From: Azospirillum doebereinerae
GTDB taxonomy: Bacteria > Pseudomonadota > Alphaproteobacteria > Azospirillales > Azospirillaceae
Assembly (NCBI RefSeq): GCF_003989665.1
Contig: NZ_RZIJ01000008.1
Location: forward strand, 62,001 to 126,000
Direction of reading: 5' to 3'
DNA: 64,000 nt
This document shows, piece by piece, positions 1 through 8,353 of this stretch (positions are counted from its first letter, which is position 1; each line of letters begins with the position of its first letter). Made by a program: the position numbers and the translations under genes. A model generated the notes under the pieces. That model saw only the letters and a list, made by a program, of their open reading frames with translations, did not search any database and had not been told where the DNA came from.

Positions 1-73
1 TATCGGTTGCGTTCGGCGCCGTCGTTGCTGGTCGGGGGATGGGCTTCCGGTCGGCGCATCCAAGGAGATGGTC

Positions 74-607
74 ATAGCAAAGCTTTACGATCAAGACCCG
101 GTTCGCGAAGGCCCGCGACTCAATCGCGAGATCACGGCCCGGCAGGTGCGCCTCATCAACGCCGATGGCGAGATGGTGGGCATCGTCCCGCTGCATCAGG
201 CATTCACGATGGCCGCCGATGCCGATCTCGACCTTGTCGAGATCGTGCCGAACGCCGATCCGCCTGTCTGCAAGATCCTCGATTACGGCAAGTTCCGCTT
301 CGAAGAAGCGAAGAAGGCCAACGAGGCGCGCAAGAAGCAGAAGATCGTCGAGATCAAGGAGCTGAAGCTCCGTCCGAACATCGACGACAACGACTACGAG
401 GTGAAGATGCGCGCCGCGCGCCGCTTCCTGGAGGAAGGCGACAAGGTCAAGATGACCATGCGCTTCCGTGGCCGTGAAATGGCCCACCAGGACATCGGCA
501 TGAACGTGCTGATGCGCGTCCGCGACGAGCTGGAGCCGATGGCGAAGGTCGAGCAGATGCCCCGCCTCGAAGGGCGTCAGATGATCATGGTCCTCTCGCC
601 GCGCTGA
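74..607 (+). CDS. infC: Translation initiation factor IF-3
   Basis: IF-3 binds the 30S subunit, keeps 50S from joining early and proofreads the initiator tRNA and start codon. The N-terminal domain ([17 protein letters not shown]), the Lys-rich linker (about residues 75-95) and the C-terminal domain ending QMIMVLSPR are all present; about 177 residues is normal. The start is the notable point. An ATG lies at 68, but the Shine-Dalgarno AAGGAG (62-67) abuts it with no spacing. Six bases after the SD, in the same frame, is ATA at 74. Non-canonical AUU/AUC/AUA starts are the known basis of infC autoregulation, so I place the start there. A terminator follows at 656. The identity is certain; the exact start is inferred. 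Confidence 0.95.
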   Translation: MAKLYDQDPVREGPRLNREITARQVRLINADGEMVGIVPLHQAFTMAADADLDLVEIVPNADPPVCKILDYGKFRFEEAKKANEARKKQKIVEIKELKLRPNIDDNDYEVKMRAARRFLEEGDKVKMTMRFRGREMAHQDIGMNVLMRVRDELEPMAKVEQMPRLEGRQMIMVLSPR

Positions 608-655
608 AAACCGCGTCTGGCGTGGACCGGACTTCGTCCGGCGTTGCATGAAAAA

Positions 656-683
656 GGCCCGTCCCGTGAGGGATGGGCCTTTT
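656..683 (+). terminator. Rho-independent terminator after infC
   Basis: A 10-bp stem (656-665 with 670-679, one G-T pair) closes a GTGA loop and is followed by four T residues (680-683); an A run precedes it. It lies 49 bases past the infC stop. The convergent MFS gene ends just downstream at 747. A half copy of the CTCCCC...GGGGAG palindrome seen elsewhere follows at about 706-722. Confidence 0.8.
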
Positions 684-746
684 CGTTTGGGGGCGTCAGC
701 CCTTCTCCCCACAAGGGGAGGGGGCACGATCAAATCGGACAGGCTC

Positions 747-2009
747 TCACTCCCCCGCCGCCGGTTGAGCCACCGGCGCCGCGTTGCGGCTGCGGAACAG
801 GACGCCGCCCTCGGTCTTCAGCACGGTCAGGAAGGCCAGCACGGCCAGCACGGTGAAGCCGACGGTCATCGGGCGGACGGTGCCGTCGAAGGCCTGCCCG
901 ATGCCCCAGCCGAACAGGGCGCCGGCCGCCGTGGAGTAGAAGCCGGTGAAGGACGATCCCATGCCGGCGATGTGGCCCAGCGGCTCCATCGCCATCGCGT
1001 TGAAGTTCGGCGCGATCAGGCCGAAGCAATAGAAGGTCGTGGCCAGGAAGGCGGCCAGCGCCCACAGCGGCGGACGCTCGGGGAAGCCGAAGACCGCCAT
1101 CGCGGCGCAGGCGGCCAGAAAGCCCAGCAGCGCCGCGTGCGACACGCGGTGCATGCCCAGCCGCCCGACCAGATGCGCGTTGGTCAGCGACGCCCCCGCC
1201 ATGGCCGCGGCGATGGCCCCGAACACGAAGGGGAACAGGTCGCCCAACCCGTAGACGTCGACGAAGATCTGCTGGGCGCTGCCGATGTAGCTCAGCAGGC
1301 TGCCGAACATGAAGCCCATGGCGAGGGTGTAGCCGACCGTCTGCCGCGTGGTGACCACCGTGCGGAAGGCGGCCCCCAGCGCCGCCGCCGACAGCGGCAT
1401 GCGGTCCTCGGCGTGGCGGGTCTCCGGCAGGCGCAGGCCCGCCCAGGTCAGGACGGCGCAGGCGGCCAGGAACAGCGCGGCGAAGATCCACGGCCAGGAG
1501 CCGAGGTGCAGGATCAGCTCGCCGATGGCCGGGGCGACGACCGGCACGATGATGAAGACCATCATGGCGAAGGACATCACCCGCGCCATGCCGCGCCCGG
1601 CGAAGCGGTCGCGGACGATGGCGACGGCGACGATGCGCGGGGCGGCGGCGCCGAAGCCCTGGACCGCGCGCGCGGCCAGCATCGCTCCGAAGCTGGGGGC
1701 GAAGACCGCCGTCAGAGAGGCCAGCGCGAAGACGACCAGCCCCACCGCCAGCACCGGCTTGCGGCCGAAGCGGTCGGAGAGCGGGCCGACGAAGGGCTGT
1801 CCGGCGGCGAAGCCGAGCATGTAGGCGGTGATGATGAGCTGACGGTCGTTGGGGCCGTCGCCGCCCAGCGCGTGGGCGATGTCGGGCAGGGCGACCAGCA
1901 TGATGTCGATGGAGAGCGCCGTGAGCGCCATCATCACGGCGATGAGGGTAACGAACTCGGCGAAATGGATGTCGCGCGATCGTGACGGGGGAGGAGCGGT
2001 GTTTGCCAT
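747..2009 (-). CDS. MFS efflux transporter, Bcr/CflA-like
   Basis: A 420-residue inner-membrane protein of the drug:H+ antiporter-1 type, probably exporting a small toxic molecule. About 12 hydrophobic segments are evident. The MFS signature after TM2 is clear (GPLSDRFGRKPVLAVG), as is the motif around ARAVQGFGAAAPRIVAVAIV typical of the Bcr/CflA group. I use ATG at 2009 (MANTAPPPSRSRDIHF) because the frame continues upstream only as non-membrane, low-quality sequence. It is divergent from copZ; the 138-bp gap holds a CueR-type promoter reading toward copZ. The substrate cannot be told from sequence, and a copper link is only positional. Confidence 0.85.
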   Translation of the reverse strand: MANTAPPPSRSRDIHFAEFVTLIAVMMALTALSIDIMLVALPDIAHALGGDGPNDRQLIITAYMLGFAAGQPFVGPLSDRFGRKPVLAVGLVVFALASLTAVFAPSFGAMLAARAVQGFGAAAPRIVAVAIVRDRFAGRGMARVMSFAMMVFIIVPVVAPAIGELILHLGSWPWIFAALFLAACAVLTWAGLRLPETRHAEDRMPLSAAALGAAFRTVVTTRQTVGYTLAMGFMFGSLLSYIGSAQQIFVDVYGLGDLFPFVFGAIAAAMAGASLTNAHLVGRLGMHRVSHAALLGFLAACAAMAVFGFPERPPLWALAAFLATTFYCFGLIAPNFNAMAMEPLGHIAGMGSSFTGFYSTAAGALFGWGIGQAFDGTVRPMTVGFTVLAVLAFLTVLKTEGGVLFRSRNAAPVAQPAAGE

Positions 2010-2067
2010 GGTTGAAGTCTGCGGCAGCGCGTGCCCTTGGGCAAGCGCATGATCCGTCAACCCAGGC

Positions 2068-2098
2068 TTGACCTTCCAGCGGCTGGAAGCCCCACGCT
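2068..2098 (+). promoter_or_regulatory. CueR/MerR-type promoter for copZ
   Basis: A -35 TTGACC (2068-2073) and a -10-like CACGCT (2093-2098) are 19 bp apart, the stretched spacing typical of MerR-family promoters. Between them lies the dyad CTTCCAGC-GG-CTGGAAG (2073-2089), close to the CueR box pattern ACCTTCC...GGAAGG. The promoter reads toward the copper chaperone gene at 2148. The -10 is a weak match. The cueR gene itself is not in the window. Confidence 0.7.
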
Positions 2099-2147
2099 GG
2101 CGGTCATCGACGTTTATCGGTACCCCCAATCGTGATCGGAGGACGAC

Positions 2148-2348
2148 ATGCAGACGGTGAAAGTGGACGGAATGACCTGCGGCCACTGCGCCCAGACGGT
2201 GACCAAGGCGCTGGAGGCGCTGCCGGCGGTGGAGCGTGCGCTGGTCGATCTCAAGACCGGCGAGGTCGTGGTCGAGGGGAGCGCCGAGCCGGGGGCGATC
2301 CGCAAGGCCATCGAGGACGCCGGATACGAGGTGCGGGACGCCGCCTGA
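2148..2348 (+). CDS. copZ: Copper chaperone CopZ (HMA domain)
   Basis: A 66-residue single-domain heavy-metal-associated protein that binds Cu(I) in the cytoplasm and hands it to a CopA-type ATPase or the regulator. The metal site MTCGHC (Cys11, Cys14) and the beta-alpha-beta-beta-alpha-beta length fit CopZ. A GGAGG Shine-Dalgarno precedes the ATG. The MerR-type promoter upstream supports copper-induced expression. No CopA ATPase is adjacent, so chaperone and pump are encoded separately. Confidence 0.92.
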   Translation: MQTVKVDGMTCGHCAQTVTKALEALPAVERALVDLKTGEVVVEGSAEPGAIRKAIEDAGYEVRDAA

Positions 2349-2388
2349 CCGGGGAAGTCGGCCGGGCGGCGCCCCGCGTCCCCGGCCG

Positions 2389-2592
2389 TTACTTGGTGAG
2401 GATCAGCTTGTTCGCGCGGGTGACCCGCAGGCGATAGCTCTGCCCGGCATGCTGGATCACGATCTCGCGCCCGCCCGCCATCAGGCGGGCCGATTCGACC
2501 ACGGGCAGGGACAGGGCGGCGACGCCCTGCCACGGCATGGCTTGCGAAGCGGCGGGACCGGCGGGGGAGGCGGTGACGGCGTTTTGCTGCAT
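2389..2592 (-). CDS. hemP: Hemin uptake protein HemP
   Basis: A 67-residue protein with the HemP family C-terminal signature (REIVIQHAGQSYRLRVTRAN, ending KLILTK). HemP proteins are small, iron-repressed and needed for heme uptake or its regulation in several proteobacteria; the mechanism is not well settled. ATG at 2592 is used because it places the conserved block near the C-terminus at the usual family length. A Fur-like box about 120 bp upstream fits iron control. No heme receptor gene is adjacent. Confidence 0.85.
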   Translation of the reverse strand: MQQNAVTASPAGPAASQAMPWQGVAALSLPVVESARLMAGGREIVIQHAGQSYRLRVTRANKLILTK

Positions 2593-2712
2593 GGCCTTGC
2601 TCTCTGGCTGGAAAGTCGTTTCGGACGCGGGGTGAAGGGCGGCGGGCCGGACGTTCGCGCTGTCGCGCCGTCCGCCCCGCCATGAGTCCAACCTACAAAG
2701 GCTTTCGTGCGA

Positions 2713-2735
2713 TTGCAAGTCATTCTCAAAATCAT
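2713..2735 (-). promoter_or_regulatory. Fur-like box upstream of hemP
   Basis: The AT-rich sequence TTGCAAGTCATTCTCAAAAT, running on to CATTT, resembles proteobacterial Fur boxes (GCAAnTnATTCTCA). It lies in the 334-bp gap 2593-2926 between hemP (minus) and an MFS gene (plus), so it could affect both. Apart from this box and an ATCATTTGATCA-like stretch just after it, I see nothing else in that gap. Confidence 0.55.
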
Positions 2736-2926
2736 TTGATCACGGACCGTTCATTTGATCAGGGCGTGAGCAGGACGCGCGGTGGCCGCAGGGCTGTCTT
2801 GCGGTCGGAGGGCTGGGCAAGACGTCGGTCCTGAGGTTTCATGGGGTGCGACGCTGCACCGCAGCATAAGCTGCCTTTTCCTGTTGCCCTTCCAACCGAC
2901 ATCCCCTCGACCATCCAGGAACCCGC

Positions 2927-4102
2927 ATGGTCTCGCTTCCCATTCTGGCTCTCGCCGCCGCGTCCTTCGGGATCGGCACCACCGAATTCGTCATCATGGG
3001 GCTGCTGCCCGACGTGGCCCGCAGCCTGAGCGTCAGCGTGCCGGAGGCCGGCTATCTGGTGTCCGGCTACGCGATGGGCGTGGTCGTGGGGGCGCCGCTG
3101 GTGGCGATGGCGACGGCGCGGCTGCCGCGCAAGACGGCGCTGCTGGCGCTGATGCTGATCTTCATCGTCGGCAACGTCGGCTGCGCGCTGGCGCCGGGCT
3201 ATTGGCTGCTGATGGCGGCGCGCGTGCTGACCGCGTTTGCGCACGGCGCCTTCTTCGGGATCAGCGCGGTGGTCGCCAGCGATCTGGTGCCGCGCCACCA
3301 GCGCACCCAGGCGGTGGCGCTGGTCTTCTCCGGCCTGACCATCGCCAACATCCTGGGCGTGCCGCTGGGCACCGCGCTGGGGCAGGCGGCGGGCTGGCGC
3401 TCCACCTTCGTGGCGGTGGTCGCCATCGGGGTGGTGGCGTGGCTGGCGATCCTGCGCTTCGTCCCGGCCGGCATGCCGGGGTCGAGCGGCGGGCTGGTGT
3501 CGGAGTTCCGGGCGTTGAAACGCTGGTCGGTGCTGCTGCCGATGCTGATCAGCACGCTGTGCTCGGTCAGCCTGTTCGTGGTCTTCACCTACATCGCCCC
3601 GCTGCTGGAGCATGTCAGCGGCCTGACCCCGCAGGGGGTGACGGGGGCGCTGCTGGTCTTCGGCGTCGGGCTGACGCTGGGCAATCTGGTCGGCGGCCGG
3701 TTCGCCGACAGGGGCGCCATGGCGACCATCGTCACCAGCCTGATCGCCGTCGTCGCCGTGCTGGTGCTGTTCGTCTTCACCAGCCGCTCGGCGGTTCCGG
3801 CCATCGCGACGTTGGCCGTCTGGGGGGCGCTGGCCTTCGCGCTGGTGTCGCCGTTGCAGATGTGGGTGGTCGATGCGGCGACCGACGCGCCGAACCTCGC
3901 CTCCACCCTGAACCAGGGGGCCTTCAACCTGGGCAACGCGCTGGGCGCCTGGGTCGGCGGGGTGGCGCTGAACGCCGGCATCGCCTATGGGGCGCTGCCC
4001 TGGGTCGGGGCCGGCTTCGCGGCGTTGGCGCTGGCCTTCGTCCTGACGGCGCGGTCCACCGCAAGGCGGGAAAACGAGCTGGCCTGCGAGGCCGGCGACT
4101 GA
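2927..4102 (+). CDS. MFS transporter, AraJ/YdhP-like (DHA1 family)
   Basis: A 391-residue inner-membrane protein with 12 predicted hydrophobic segments. The start MVSLPILALAAASFGIGTTE and the following EFVIMGLLPDVARSL are characteristic of the AraJ/PbuE/YdhP branch of DHA1 exporters (sugar, purine or drug efflux). The typical RxxxR loop after TM2 is weak (ATARLPRKTALL). The ATG follows a modest AGGAA ribosome site. It ends 4 bp before the convergent MocR gene. The substrate is unknown. Confidence 0.85.
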   Translation: MVSLPILALAAASFGIGTTEFVIMGLLPDVARSLSVSVPEAGYLVSGYAMGVVVGAPLVAMATARLPRKTALLALMLIFIVGNVGCALAPGYWLLMAARVLTAFAHGAFFGISAVVASDLVPRHQRTQAVALVFSGLTIANILGVPLGTALGQAAGWRSTFVAVVAIGVVAWLAILRFVPAGMPGSSGGLVSEFRALKRWSVLLPMLISTLCSVSLFVVFTYIAPLLEHVSGLTPQGVTGALLVFGVGLTLGNLVGGRFADRGAMATIVTSLIAVVAVLVLFVFTSRSAVPAIATLAVWGALAFALVSPLQMWVVDAATDAPNLASTLNQGAFNLGNALGAWVGGVALNAGIAYGALPWVGAGFAALALAFVLTARSTARRENELACEAGD

Positions 4103-4106
4103 GCCT

Positions 4107-5486
4107 CTATCTGCCGATGCCGGCGACCTGCTCCGCGATGAAGTCGAGGAAGCGCGGGTCGCTGGCGTAGGCGATGTTGATGCGCAGCGACACGGCGTCG
4201 GCGATCTTGCCGGTGGAGAAGACCGAGCCGGGCGCCAGGAAGATGCCCCGGTCGGCGGCGGCGCGGACCAACTCGGCCTCGTCCAGCCCGGCGGGCAGGG
4301 TTCCCCAGATGTAATAGCCGCCGGCCGGCGCGGCCGGAACGGCGATGCCGACCCGCTCCAGCGCCGCCAGGGCCTGCGCGCCCGCCGTCTCGATCCGCGC
4401 CCGCAGCCGGCGCAGATGGCGCAGGTACTGCCCGCCGGCGATCAGCGTGAAGATCAGCCGCTCCACGTAGTCGGACGTGCTGACCACGGTCAGCATCTTC
4501 AGGTCGCACAGGCTCTGCGCCAGGGCCGGCGCCGCCGCGATGTAGCCGACCCGCAGGCTGGCCGACAGCGTCTTGGAGAAGGTGCCGATGTAGATCACCC
4601 GCTCCAACTGGTCGAGCGCCGCCAGACGCGGGGCCGAGGCGGGCAGCACGTCGGCGAAGGGGTCGTCCTCGACGATGAGGACCCCGTGCTGGGCGGCGAT
4701 CTGCAACAGCCGGTGCGCCACCGCGATGGAGATCGACCCGCCGGTCGGGTTGTGGGCGAGCGACTGGGTGAAGAAGACCTTCGGCTTCAGCGCGGCGATC
4801 TTGGCGGCGAAATCCTCCAGGTCGGGGCCGTCGGCGCGGCGCCGCACGCCGGCCACCGTCACGCGGGCCAACTTCAGCTTGCCGAACAGCGGGTAGTAGC
4901 CGGGCGTATCGACCAGCGCGGTGTCGCCCGGCTCCAGCAATTGCCGGCACACCAGATCCAGCGCGTGGTTGGCGCCCTGCGTCAGCAGGATGCGTTCCGG
5001 CGGCGCGGTGATCGAGCGGTCCGCCAGCATCAGCGCGATGCGCTCGCGCAGCGGCGCGTAGCCCCAGGGATTGCCGTAGCCGTGGTCGAGGTCGCTGCCC
5101 CCCACCGGCCGCACCAGCCGCGCGTGGGCGCCGACCTCCAGCCGCTCCAGCCAGGAGGGCGGCGGGCGGCCGTCGCCGACCCGGACGCTGTAATGCCGCT
5201 CCAACTGCTCGCGCAGCAGCGAGACGTGGTCCACCGCCTCGGCCAGATGCGGCGGGCGCGGCTCGACGCGGGGCTTGGCGGCGCGGGCGACGTAATAGCC
5301 CGAGCCCTGCTTGGCCTCCACCCGGCCCATGGCGACCAGCCGGTCGTAGACCTCCGACATGGTGTTCTTGGAGACGCCGTGTTCCTGCGCCCCGGCCCGC
5401 ACCGAATGCAGGCGGTCGCCGGGCTTCAGCAGCCCGCGCTCGATCTGGCTGGTGATGCGGTCGACGATGTCGGCGGTGCGGCTCAT
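4107..5486 (-). CDS. MocR/GntR-family regulator with aminotransferase-like domain
   Basis: A 459-residue PLP-binding regulator: an N-terminal GntR winged helix (about 1-70, LKPGDRLHSVRAGAQEHGVS) joined to a fold-type I aminotransferase-like domain. The PLP lysine lies in IGTFSKTLSASLRVGY, with NPTGG and the EDDPFAD aspartate also present. Such proteins sense PLP or an amino-acid derivative and control neighbouring genes. It is divergent from HMG-CoA reductase at 5675, a likely target. I chose ATG at 5486; its A-T-G-A overlaps the stop of a five-codon minigene that has the better Shine-Dalgarno. Upstream in-frame ATG codons lack ribosome sites. Confidence 0.87.
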   Translation of the reverse strand: MSRTADIVDRITSQIERGLLKPGDRLHSVRAGAQEHGVSKNTMSEVYDRLVAMGRVEAKQGSGYYVARAAKPRVEPRPPHLAEAVDHVSLLREQLERHYSVRVGDGRPPPSWLERLEVGAHARLVRPVGGSDLDHGYGNPWGYAPLRERIALMLADRSITAPPERILLTQGANHALDLVCRQLLEPGDTALVDTPGYYPLFGKLKLARVTVAGVRRRADGPDLEDFAAKIAALKPKVFFTQSLAHNPTGGSISIAVAHRLLQIAAQHGVLIVEDDPFADVLPASAPRLAALDQLERVIYIGTFSKTLSASLRVGYIAAAPALAQSLCDLKMLTVVSTSDYVERLIFTLIAGGQYLRHLRRLRARIETAGAQALAALERVGIAVPAAPAGGYYIWGTLPAGLDEAELVRAAADRGIFLAPGSVFSTGKIADAVSLRINIAYASDPRFLDFIAEQVAGIGR

Positions 5487-5500
5487 CGGGTGCGGCTCAT
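5483..5500 (-). other. Five-codon leader minigene overlapping the MocR start
   Basis: Reading leftward from 5500: ATG AGC CGC ACC CGA TGA. A GGAGG Shine-Dalgarno sits 7 bases upstream (5508-5512) within the palindrome GGAGGACCTCC. The TGA overlaps the ATG of the MocR gene, which repeats the same four first codons (ATG AGC CGC ACC). Translation of the regulator may be coupled to this minigene, or the true start may be a choice between the two. Confidence 0.4.
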
Positions 5501-5674
5501 CGGAGGTCCTCCGCTCTGGGTTCCTGTGATCGTCCCGGTTCATGCGCTGGGACAGTGCGGCCAACAAACCGGGCAACTGTCCCTTGTTCCGTCCCTTCGT
5601 ATCACGGACCATAAAACACGCAAACAAAATCGCCCGGCACCGGAACGCCGGGCTTCCAGAGGAGTGAACGCCCC

Positions 5675-6952
5675 GTGTCGACCCCGCCCCGGAATTCCCG
5701 CATCTCCGGCTTCCACCGCATGTCGCCGCGCGAACGGCTGGACACGGTCGCCGCCTTCGCCGGGCTCGACGCCGCCGCCGTGGAGCGGCTGGGCGACACC
5801 GGCAACCTCGATGCCGGGCTCGCCGACCGGCTGATCGAGAACGTCGTCGGCACGATGAACATCCCGCTCGGCATCGCCACCAACATGCGGATCGACGGCG
5901 AGGACACGCTGATCCCGATGGCGACGGAGGAATCCTCAGTCGTCGCGGCGGTCTGCAACGCCGCCCGGCAGTGCTACGAGACCGGCGGCTTCACCAGCTC
6001 GCTGTCCGGCACGCTGATGATCGCGCAGATCCAGGCGGTCGGCGTCGCCGATCCCCACGCGGCGCGGCTGCGCATTCTCGACCGCCGCGACGCCATCAAG
6101 GCCGTCTGCGACGGCTGCGACCCGATCCTGCTGGGCCTGGGCGGCGGCTTCCGCGACGTCGAGGTGCGGGTGCTGGAGACGGCCGGCGGCACCATGCTGA
6201 TCACCCACCTGATCGTCGACACCCGCGACGCGATGGGCGCCAACGCCGTCAACACCATGGCGGAGAAGCTGGCCCCCAGCATCGAGGAGTGGACCGGCGG
6301 CCGGGTCTACCTGCGCATCCTGTCCAACCTCGCCGACCGCCGTCTGGCCCGCGCCCATGCGGTCTGGCACCTCGACCGGATCGGCGGCGAGGCGGTGCGC
6401 GACGGCATGATCGCCGCCTACCAGTTCGCGGCGGCCGACCCCTACCGCGCCGCCACCCACAACAAGGGCATCATGAACGGCATCAGCGCCGTGGTACTCG
6501 CCACCGGCAACGACACCCGCGCGGTGGAGGCCGGCGCCCACGCCTACGCCGCCCGCAACGGTTCCTACGGCAGCCTGACCCGCTTCGAGGTGACCAAGGA
6601 CGGGCATCTCAGCGGCTCCATCGAGCTGCCGATGGCGGTCGGCCTGATCGGCGGCGCCACCAAGCTGCACCCGACCGCGCAGACCTGCCTGAAGATCCTC
6701 GGCGTGACCTCGGCGGAGAGGCTGGCCCGGATCATCGCGGCGGTCGGTCTGGCGCAGAACTTCTCGGCGCTGAAGGCGCTGGCGACCACCGGCATCCAGA
6801 AGGGCCACATGGCGCTGCACGCCCAGAACATTGCCATGATGGCCGGCGCCGTCGGCGAGGAGATCGAGCGGGTGGCGCAGGCTTTGGTCGAGCGCGGCAC
6901 CGTGCGGATCGACGTGGCGCAGGCGGTGCTGGGCGAGCTGCGCGGGGCGTGA
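5675..6952 (+). CDS. mvaA: Hydroxymethylglutaryl-CoA reductase, class II (degradative type)
   Basis: A 425-residue enzyme interconverting HMG-CoA and mevalonate with NAD(P). Class II signatures are present: ENVVGTMNIPLGIATN near the N-terminus, the catalytic Glu in PMATEESSVVAA, DTRDAMGANAVNT, and the C-terminal catalytic His region GIQKGHMALHAQNIA. Length matches Pseudomonas-type MvaA. The usual degradative partner, HMG-CoA lyase, is not adjacent. The divergent MocR regulator and the downstream binding-protein gene suggest an inducible catabolic unit, perhaps for mevalonate, but that is inference. Confidence 0.92.
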   Translation: MSTPPRNSRISGFHRMSPRERLDTVAAFAGLDAAAVERLGDTGNLDAGLADRLIENVVGTMNIPLGIATNMRIDGEDTLIPMATEESSVVAAVCNAARQCYETGGFTSSLSGTLMIAQIQAVGVADPHAARLRILDRRDAIKAVCDGCDPILLGLGGGFRDVEVRVLETAGGTMLITHLIVDTRDAMGANAVNTMAEKLAPSIEEWTGGRVYLRILSNLADRRLARAHAVWHLDRIGGEAVRDGMIAAYQFAAADPYRAATHNKGIMNGISAVVLATGNDTRAVEAGAHAYAARNGSYGSLTRFEVTKDGHLSGSIELPMAVGLIGGATKLHPTAQTCLKILGVTSAERLARIIAAVGLAQNFSALKALATTGIQKGHMALHAQNIAMMAGAVGEEIERVAQALVERGTVRIDVAQAVLGELRGA

Positions 6953-6957
6953 CGCGG

Positions 6958-7076
6958 GAGCTCCTCTCCCCTTGCGGGAGAGGGGTTGGGGTGAGGGGTA
7001 CGCAAACCTTTCCGCCTCCGGCGGAATACCCCTCATCCCAACCCTTCTCCCGCAAGGGGAGAAGGGCTTTCTCAGA
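6958..7076. repeat. GC-rich inverted palindrome pair (REP-like)
   Basis: Two near-identical arms of about 40 bases face each other: the left begins CTCCTCTCCCCTTGCGGGAG and runs to GGTGAGGGGTA; the right is its approximate reverse complement, ending CGCAAGGGGAGAAGGG. Each arm has its own short hairpin (CTCCCCTTGCGGGAG), so the whole can fold as one large cruciform. It separates mvaA from the binding-protein gene at 7124. Confidence 0.8.
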
Positions 7077-7123
7077 GGTCAGTCCCACACCCGATCGAAC
7101 AAAGAACACAAACGGAGGAAACG

Positions 7124-8353
7124 ATGACCAAGCGTGGGTTCCTGGGCACATCCGCCCTGTGCGCGGCGGTGCTGCTCACCGGCATGGCCCCGGCCTCGGC
7201 GGAGATCGCCGGCAAGCGGATCAAGCTGGGCGTGCTGACCGACATGAGCGGGTTCGCCGCCGATTCCACCGGGGCCGGCTCGGTCGTCGCGGCGCAGCTC
7301 GCGGCGGAGGATTTCGCCAAGGAGCTGCCCGGCGTCACCATCGAGGTCGTGCTCGGCGACCACCAGAACAAGCCGGACCTTGGCTCCTCCATCGCCCGGC
7401 AATGGCTGGACCAGGAGAACGTGAACGTCATCCTCGACGTGCCGTTCTCCTCCGTCGCGCTGGCGGTGAACGAGGTCACGCGCGGGTCGAAGGCGATGTT
7501 CGTCGCGTCCGGCCCCGGCACGACCGAGTTGACCGGGCCGAAATGTTCGGCCAACACCGTGCAGTGGACCTACGACACCTACGCGCTGTCCAACGGCACC
7601 GCGCGGGCCGTGGTGGGGGAGGGCGGCAAGAGCTGGTACTTCCTGACCGCCGACTACGCCTTCGGCCACGCCCTGGAGAAGGACGCCAGCGCGGTCGTCG
7701 CCGCCACCGGCGGCACCGTGCTGGGCAGCGTCCGCCACCCGCCCAACGCCTCGGACTTCTCGTCCTTCCTGCTCCAGGCGCAGGCGAGCAAGGCGCAGAT
7801 CATCGGTCTGGCCAACGCGGTCGGCGACACCATCAACTCGGTCAAGCAGGCGGTCGAGTTCGGCGTGACCAGCGGCGGCCAACAGAAGCTGGCGGCGCTG
7901 CTGATGCAGTTGACCGACGTGAACGCGGTCGGCCTGCAATCGGCCCAGGGGCTGTACCTGACCGAGGCCTTCTACTGGGACCTGAACGACGGCACCCGCG
8001 CCTTCGCCGACCGCTTCGCCGCCAAGATGAAGGGCCGCCGCCCGACCGGCAACCAGGCCGGCGTCTACAGCGGCGCCCTGCATTACCTGAAGGCGGTGAA
8101 GGCCGCCAACAGCACCGACGCGGCGGCGGTGGCCGGCGCCATGCGCGACCTGCCCATCGACGACGCGCTGTTTGGCAAGGGCAACGTCCGGGTGGACGGC
8201 CGGGCGGTGCACGACATGCACTTCTTCCAGGTCAAGAAGCCGTCCGAATCGAAGGCGGAGTGGGACTACTACACCCATGTGAAGACCATCCCGGCGGCCG
8301 AGGCCTTCCGCCCGCTGGACCAGGGAAACTGCCCGCTCGTCAAGAAATCCTGA
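7124..8353 (+). CDS. ABC transporter substrate-binding protein, branched-chain amino-acid type
   Basis: A 409-residue periplasmic protein with an N-terminal signal peptide (cleavage near APASAE) and the LivJ-like Peripla_BP_6 layout (IKLGVLTDMSGFAAD, then DVPFSSVALAVNEV, SWYFLTADYAFGHALE). It would deliver a ligand to an inner-membrane ABC permease, but no permease or ATPase genes are adjacent, so it is an orphan receptor here. Proximity to HMG-CoA reductase hints at an organic acid ligand rather than an amino acid; this is a guess from context. Confidence 0.87.
   Translation: MTKRGFLGTSALCAAVLLTGMAPASAEIAGKRIKLGVLTDMSGFAADSTGAGSVVAAQLAAEDFAKELPGVTIEVVLGDHQNKPDLGSSIARQWLDQENVNVILDVPFSSVALAVNEVTRGSKAMFVASGPGTTELTGPKCSANTVQWTYDTYALSNGTARAVVGEGGKSWYFLTADYAFGHALEKDASAVVAATGGTVLGSVRHPPNASDFSSFLLQAQASKAQIIGLANAVGDTINSVKQAVEFGVTSGGQQKLAALLMQLTDVNAVGLQSAQGLYLTEAFYWDLNDGTRAFADRFAAKMKGRRPTGNQAGVYSGALHYLKAVKAANSTDAAAVAGAMRDLPIDDALFGKGNVRVDGRAVHDMHFFQVKKPSESKAEWDYYTHVKTIPAAEAFRPLDQGNCPLVKKS

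Noticed and set aside
648..1985. Long plus-strand frame opposite the first MFS gene
   Set aside because: It is Arg/Gly/Ala-rich without any recognisable motif and starts inside the infC terminator; the opposite strand encodes a 12-segment transporter.
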